From NCBI GenBank assembly GCA_019648995.1, contig BLXT01002730.1, positions 749,641 to 771,416 on the forward strand: 21,776 nt of DNA, read 5' to 3'. This DNA is from Plakobranchus ocellatus (Eukaryota > Mollusca > Gastropoda > Plakobranchidae). Every line of letters starts with the position of its first letter. The stretch's first letter is position 1. The translations under genes and the position numbers were made by a program. The notes beneath the pieces are model-generated. The model ran no database searches. It saw nothing but the letters and a program-made list of their open reading frames with translations, and had not been told where the DNA came from. Below are positions 16,391 through 21,776 of the stretch, piece by piece.

Positions 16391-18398
16391 CTTGTATTTG
16401 CTTTTATTGCCAGATTTTGAAAGAAAAAAGAGCGGGGCAAATAAATTAATGAAATCAATAAGATCACCTGCTAATTATCATAATGTACAAAATGATTATG
16501 TACCCACAGACATCTGTCAGAATTCGAATTACTGTAAGTTTGTACTTACTTTGTCGTGGTTTTTTAGAGGGTCTTACGACAGCCATGGTCGATATAGATT
16601 TGGTATGCTTCTTTATTGGTTTTACACGTTTTAGTTTTGTAAGTTCAACATAAAAACAATAATTGACTTATATCATAGGGAAAAAGAATAAATCAGTGAA
16701 AAGTAAAAAAAAATTCTTTTATCTGTATAAATTGTTCAATAATTATCTCTTTGAATGTTTTGCTTGTTCCTGGTTTATTTCTATTTGTTCGATGTCGTTT
16801 AAATCACATATTTATCATTGTTGGCAATCATTATTTCAATGCCATGTTTTCCGAGTTTCTGTACAAAAAATTAATAATAAAAACAACAGAATCTACTGTT
16901 TTAAATGTTTTTAAAAATTTTGATTTTGAAAATTCATCCTTTTAAAAAAAAAAAAACGTTCAAGAATATAAAAACAATAAGGATGGAAAGTTTCACTTTA
17001 CAAGCAGATTCTGATTAACACGATTGTCTCATAATCGAAACAAACAAAACAAAACAACAACAAGAACAAAAAAACAAAACAATGGACACTCATGATTTTG
17101 ACTAGATGACAGTGTGCTTAAAAAAAAAAAAATAATAATAAAAGCGGCAGATCCATCACTTTTTCATCAACTGCTTTAAAGATTGATTTAGCATGGAATG
17201 AAAATCGTTCATTTGAGCAACATTTAAGGTAAAGATGGGTCTAATTGATAGTGCAACTTCAGTCCCAAGTAAAGTGTGCTTTATATTTACGCACTATGCG
17301 TTATAAAGAAAAAACATTAAGTTTATTCATTAATCATAGTAACTGCTTTCAGAAAAAAAAAGAAAACTTATATGAGTATAGCTGTACATGTGCAGACAAA
17401 CTGATCTTTACATGTCTCAAACTTTGTCTTATGAATAATGAGTTTTATACATTTTTGAAATATAAAAGATGTAAAAGATGACTAGAAGTTGGAGAAGAGG
17501 CTCGAAAAAAAATATTCCGGTGCTTTCTAGAAATAATGCTGATCTCACAAGTCCAATTTATTAGATTTTCATGTCTTCTTTTCTCGTACGTTTCCCTCTT
17601 ATCTTCCCTATTGCGTATCTTTCTTTTGTCTGCTGTTTTTCAATTTGTACTGTTTTACTCCACTTACTTTATTCCTTTGTATTAATTCTCAACGTTTCAT
17701 GTTCCTTTCTCCGTTGCTTGAGACTTAGCTTACGTTAAACGTTCTGAAGAGACAATCCATTTTTTGTTTTCTTGGAGAGCGTGTTTTTTTTTGTTGCGTG
17801 ATTGCCAATAACTTAAAAAGAAACAACAACTAGTTGTAGATTTATCTATTAATTTTCAGAAATGTATTGTATATACATTTGTATATAAATATCATGAAGT
17901 AAAAAATGTCCCTTTATTCTTGAAACGCATGCACATAATCGTGTATACTATGTTTTGATAGTGAAAAATAACTTTTTTGTGTGTGTAATTTTGATGTTAT
18001 TTTCATGCCGACTTTTATGCGTATTTGGAGCGAATCCGTCTTTTTAAACCGCAAAGTTGAACGCAACATGAAAAACTAAAGAGTATTATTAGAGCAAAAT
18101 TCACCGTTAAACAAATCTACTCTCAAACATTTATTTTCAGGATACAAATGATGGACAAAAATCGTGTAAGCGCATTTACCTGTGGCGCACATATTTTTCC
18201 CTCCGAGTCAACAGTTTATTAATTCAGGAGTGCTGCTGCAAGTTGCTTCTGGTGTGCTTCGCTTCATGAAAGGTTAATCAGGGTTACTTGCAAGAATTTT
18301 GTCCATTGCTTTTCTCAATTTTCCCGGTGCGCTTTTGCTTTACTTCCTTGTTAGCATAGTTGAGATCGGCGAACAAACAACGGAACCGGGCTGCGCAA

Positions 18399-18463
18399 GA
18401 AGCAAGGCTGACGATCTTAGAAAGTACACGTAGCCTACCTTCTAAGATCTTTGGTTAGTCTGC
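18399..18463 (+). ncRNA. candidate stem-loop, of uncertain nature
   Basis: Arms 18413-18426 (GATCTTAGAAAGTA) and 18436-18449 (TACCTTCTAAGATC) pair at 13 of 14 positions around a 9-base loop. In a plus-strand RNA the stem can extend by six more pairs, four of them G-U, to about 18406 and 18456. The size is near that of a small microRNA precursor, but the outer stem is weak and there is no conservation or expression evidence. It may be a chance palindrome. Confidence 0.2.
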
Positions 18464-19697
18464 AGTGATGTTTTGATAGCCGAAGCTCAAACTGGTAATT
18501 AGATTTACTTTCATTCTCACTTTCAGCTCAATTTTAGCAATCTTAAGCGAAGTTCACGCGACGGACCTATAATTATAGGATCGAACCTTTTTTAGTTATT
18601 TTTCCTTTCTTCTTTTTTTGTTTTTGTCCACAATTTGAGACCCAATAGGTCTATTATTGTAGTAATGTATTATTTTACGGCATTGTAGTATTAAACAAGC
18701 TTTTAAAAATCATTTTATAATGCGCATGATAGTTAATTGCCTTTTCTTTCTTTTTTTTGGTTTTTGTTCTTTTTTTAAGTTATTGGGAATGATGGTAATT
18801 GAAAAATATTTTGTCAACCATACCCGGTATAGGTAAGTTTGTAATTTGAAAGTGATGAGAATATATGAAAACATCGTTTCATAACCGTTTTATCCAAGGC
18901 ATAATTTATGTTACCACTAATAAGATTGGTCCATAATTTTCGATGGAGTAAAACATCATAATCATGGGTGTCAAAAGTGTGAAGAATATCGGTGCTTGCG
19001 AAGACACTGGTGTGGTTTGAATCTGTACTGTAATGACCGAATCTTTGTTAGACACATATATAGTTAAGAGTTTTGAAGAAACTTTGGCAATGAAAATGGT
19101 CTCTATACGGTCAAGTACATTTATTCTAAAATAATAGATATAGCAAGACCCCAGCACCATGAAATTCATGATTATAGCCTCCCTTGATGAGAGCCTCCTT
19201 ATTCTTTCATATAAGCGCTTGCTGTGTCGGTCATCGAGATGTTAGTATTAATTTCAGGAGGGCCTTACAGACGTTAAACAGTTCTTTGTGGGCCTTTAAA
19301 AAGCGAACAAGGGGGGTAGAAAATAGAGTGAGTGCGGAATAGAAGAGATTCTAAAAATATGCTTGTGTGAAAGGAATCCATTGCGTTAAGTTATCAGAAG
19401 TAGCTATTCCGGTGCTTTCTAGGATTAACTTATCGAAAAACGTTTACTTATTGTATTTAATTAAATTGATTCAAATCTAAATTAATTTTTTGTTTTGCTT
19501 CAAGGATGTTCTTTAAGACATTACTTTCACGTCACTGTTGTAAATATGACGAAGATGATTTTGATTTTTTATTATTATAACTTTATTTAATGGTATTTTT
19601 GTTGTCCCTGAGTGTTATTGAAAGACTCCTTTAAATGTTACATCACCTTATACATGTGGCCTGTCAAAACAAACGATTTTGATACATGCTTGATGTC

Positions 19698-19703
19698 AAT
19701 AAA
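19698..19703 (+). other. isolated AATAAA
   Basis: AATAAA in TGATGTCAATAAATTAG is followed by AAAGTTTGTTTGAGTT, a plausible GT-rich element. No gene is seen just upstream. Confidence 0.25.
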
Positions 19704-21399
19704 TTAGAAAGAAGCCCCAAAGTTTGTTTGAGTTCAGCGTCTTTTATCATTGTTGAGTTAGTTTGAATTGTACCAGTTCGTGATATACCTGGTTTGCATT
19801 GCCCATAGCTTTCCTAGTAGAGCTTCTAATGAGAAATAATGTTCCAAAGATGCATTAAGTAGGCCTATTAGTACACGATGATTAGTTTGAAAAAATATAA
19901 ATGTACCGGTAATTGAAAAATTGATATACTAACGGAAAATTTGATTTGTCCGTTTTCATTGTGAGACCCTCACTATTGTGTTTGTGTTTGTGTGTGTTGT
20001 TTTTTGAGTAAGAGGTTTTACTAGTCATAATGAGATCATTGCGCATTGAATACCTCTACACTTATTGAGTTTTAGAGTGGTAGGGTGTCCTAAAAAAATA
20101 ATAAATAAATACCTGGCTCCATGCACGTTCCTTATTCTGAAATCTTTTCAATATTTCTTGAGCTCAATTTTCACATTTCAAACCCCTGATACACCCTTAA
20201 AATTTTGTTTCTGTGCTTTGCATCGGTGATTGCCACTACTAGTGCAAATCTATTGATTGTGTTCCATGACTAAGGAAAAAGTTGGCACTATTAGAGTTTT
20301 TTTTCCCCAGATATATGGCCGAATCTCAATTTATTGTTTTACTGTTAAGGAGATATTGATCAATCACGTGCGGAATGAACGGATATCAAGTTTATGATGC
20401 TTAATAAACTAAAGACAAGAGTTGACTGGTCTGAATGCTGTTATTTCTTCGCATATGTACACAATTCAAATCCCTAAGCCATAATATGGTGCTCTGAAGA
20501 TGGATAGGGATCCTTCCCGATACAGGGCTTAAAAACAATAGCTTCAGAAGACGTCTTTAACGGTGCACTTTTTTAAACAATTTGCACGTCGATTTTTGCA
20601 ACTGGTTATGAGTAAAAGAAAAATCGGCATTAATGAGCAAAATGATTATAATCATAATTGATATTGTCTTTAAATCAACAAATGATCTTATTTGAATTTG
20701 TAAGCTTTTTTTTTTTTCGAATACTTCAGATGCTGCCATTTTTTTTCCTTTTTGTTTAAAATTCGTCGCGCGCCTGTGACTTTAACAAGAAAAGTTCATG
20801 CAAATTTTCTTTTATCACTTTTATCACTAACAACAGGATAGTCTTTAGAGCTCCCATTTTTTTACTTTTTATACCGGCTGTGACGCACACTGCCTGCTTG
20901 CCTCCCTTTTTTGTCCTTTAACTTGTTAGGGATGTGAGTTGTCGAAGAAAATAATGTTCTAACGCCGTAATTGTCCTGTATTTAGCTATTTAGTTTCATA
21001 AGATTGCTTTGAAAACAAAGCCATGCCAAAGCTGTACGACCTATAAACAATGTGATCATTCATTCAATCGCATTCAATTAACGAGAAGATTCCAATAAGC
21101 GTGGTGCTAGAGGTATCTAATCGAATTAATTAGTGAAATTTTGGTTTCATTTTAACCATTAAAATTTTGCTTTGGCGCAAAAGAAACTAATGAAGTTTCT
21201 GAGAAGACAGAACAGATATGTTGTTATGTTTGCGTCAGTATTAACAATTATCTTGAAAAACTACACAGAAGTGATTTTAAATTAATTATGGAACAATGAA
21301 AAAACATTAGTGTTGAGGAAGATGATAATGATTGTGGTGATGATACCGATGTTACTTGTAATATAAAGAAAACCTGATCAAAAAGAACAAGAAGAGGAA

Positions 21400-21432
21400 G
21401 AACAACAACAACAACAATAATGATAATAATAA
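21400..21432. repeat. (AAC)n/(AAT)n trinucleotide tract
   Basis: Five AAC units run into AATAATGATAATAATAA. Confidence 0.85.
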
Positions 21433-21776
21433 AAAGTAAAAAACTGGCAAAAATAATTGCAATCACCAATATTTCTAAATCATGAAAACTAAAGATAACA
21501 CCTTACAGAATTTTATCGAGAAAGAAACAAAACAAATAGGAAAGTTTTACTTAAAATTCTCGTCTATATTAGTTCCTTCAGTGGCATTGACATGAGCATC
21601 GATCCCTCCAGATACAAACATTAATTTGCTTTGAATGTTTGGTATTCACTGTATTTGTTTTGTTTCAACTAAAGGCCTAGTTTTGTAATAGGCCTACAAT
21701 TGATGTGTTCGCTTTTGTTTTGATTTTCACTTCTTGTTTGTTTGTTCTTTGACTTTGCAATGATACTATTTTATTT

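Larger units (their letters stand above)
14431..16400 (+). other. probable 3' untranslated region
   Basis: Sequence after the stop is AT-rich without credible frames. It holds AATAAA at 14850, 14940 and 16385, a G-run with an N gap, a 9-bp hairpin at 15355-15387 and two adjacent Pumilio-type motifs. Which signal is used cannot be decided from sequence, so the transcript could end near 14.88, 14.96 or 16.4 kb. Confidence 0.45.
16401..21776. other. AT-rich non-coding DNA, no supported gene
   Basis: Open frames here are short and AT-driven, with no domain or coding signature. The stretch holds A-rich/CAA-rich runs (17041-17085), a hairpin at 18413-18449, a dispersed 18-mer (17513 and 19405), a further AATAAA at 19698-19703 and an AAC/AAT tract at 21400-21432. 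It could be intergenic DNA, or long 3' UTR or intron of a gene outside the window. Confidence 0.5.

Noticed and set aside
16392..17481. Open frames of 64-83 codons after the gene
   Set aside because: They are AT-driven and Phe/Lys/Tyr-rich, without start context, splice support or a domain.
18450..18472. Ten-base match to the 5' end of miR-9
   Set aside because: No downstream arm pairs with it, and the visible hairpin puts it on the wrong arm. The match after base 10 is poor.
3721..21432. CRISPR-like array
   Set aside because: The repeats are simple microsatellites without regular unique spacers, and the DNA is eukaryotic.

Overview
The window looks like nuclear DNA of an invertebrate animal, most likely a gastropod mollusc and perhaps a heterobranch (sea hare, sea slug or pond snail). 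The sequence is AT-rich and gene-poor. It has spliceosomal signals, many microsatellites, tRNA-derived SINEs, mariner transposons and a non-LTR retrotransposon. Palindromic AGATCT/CTAGATCT and TAGGCCTA-type words recur in the non-coding part. I associate these words with gastropod genomes, but they do not prove the assignment.

Region 1 (1-3640) is a nest of decayed transposons. The 3' end of a mariner element (plus strand, cut by the window edge) sits at a TA inside the reverse transcriptase gene of a LINE on the minus strand. The LINE keeps recognisable endonuclease and reverse transcriptase motifs but carries two in-frame stops, at least three frameshifts and the mariner insertion. Its 5' end abuts a second, older mariner-like transposase relic, also on the minus strand. 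The rest of the LINE is predicted to lie left of the window.

Region 2 (3640-13023) has no convincing protein-coding gene. It holds four copies of one tRNA-derived SINE family (4857, 7362, 9588, 12027), many simple repeats and several short inverted repeats. A (CTA)n block at 9281-9485 and a (TAG)n block at 10370-10520 form complementary arms around an 0.88-kb spacer. A GC box, an inverted CCAAT box and a GTAAGT donor at 8046-8254 may mark the promoter and non-coding first exon of the gene at 13156. If so, most of this region is its first intron.

Region 3 (13024-14430) is the only intact gene. It is an uninterrupted 424-codon reading frame for a probable nuclear protein with one C2H2 zinc finger and a serine-rich basic tail. 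It follows a splice acceptor and starts in a strong Kozak context. I do not recognise the orthologue.

Region 4 (14431-21776) is AT-rich 3' untranslated and/or intergenic DNA. It has several poly(A) signals, a back-to-back pair of Pumilio-type motifs, a 14-bp hairpin near 18.4 kb and an exact 18-bp repeat 1.9 kb apart. Two N gaps (10413-10426 and 15155-15157) lie inside low-complexity tracts, so array lengths there are unreliable.
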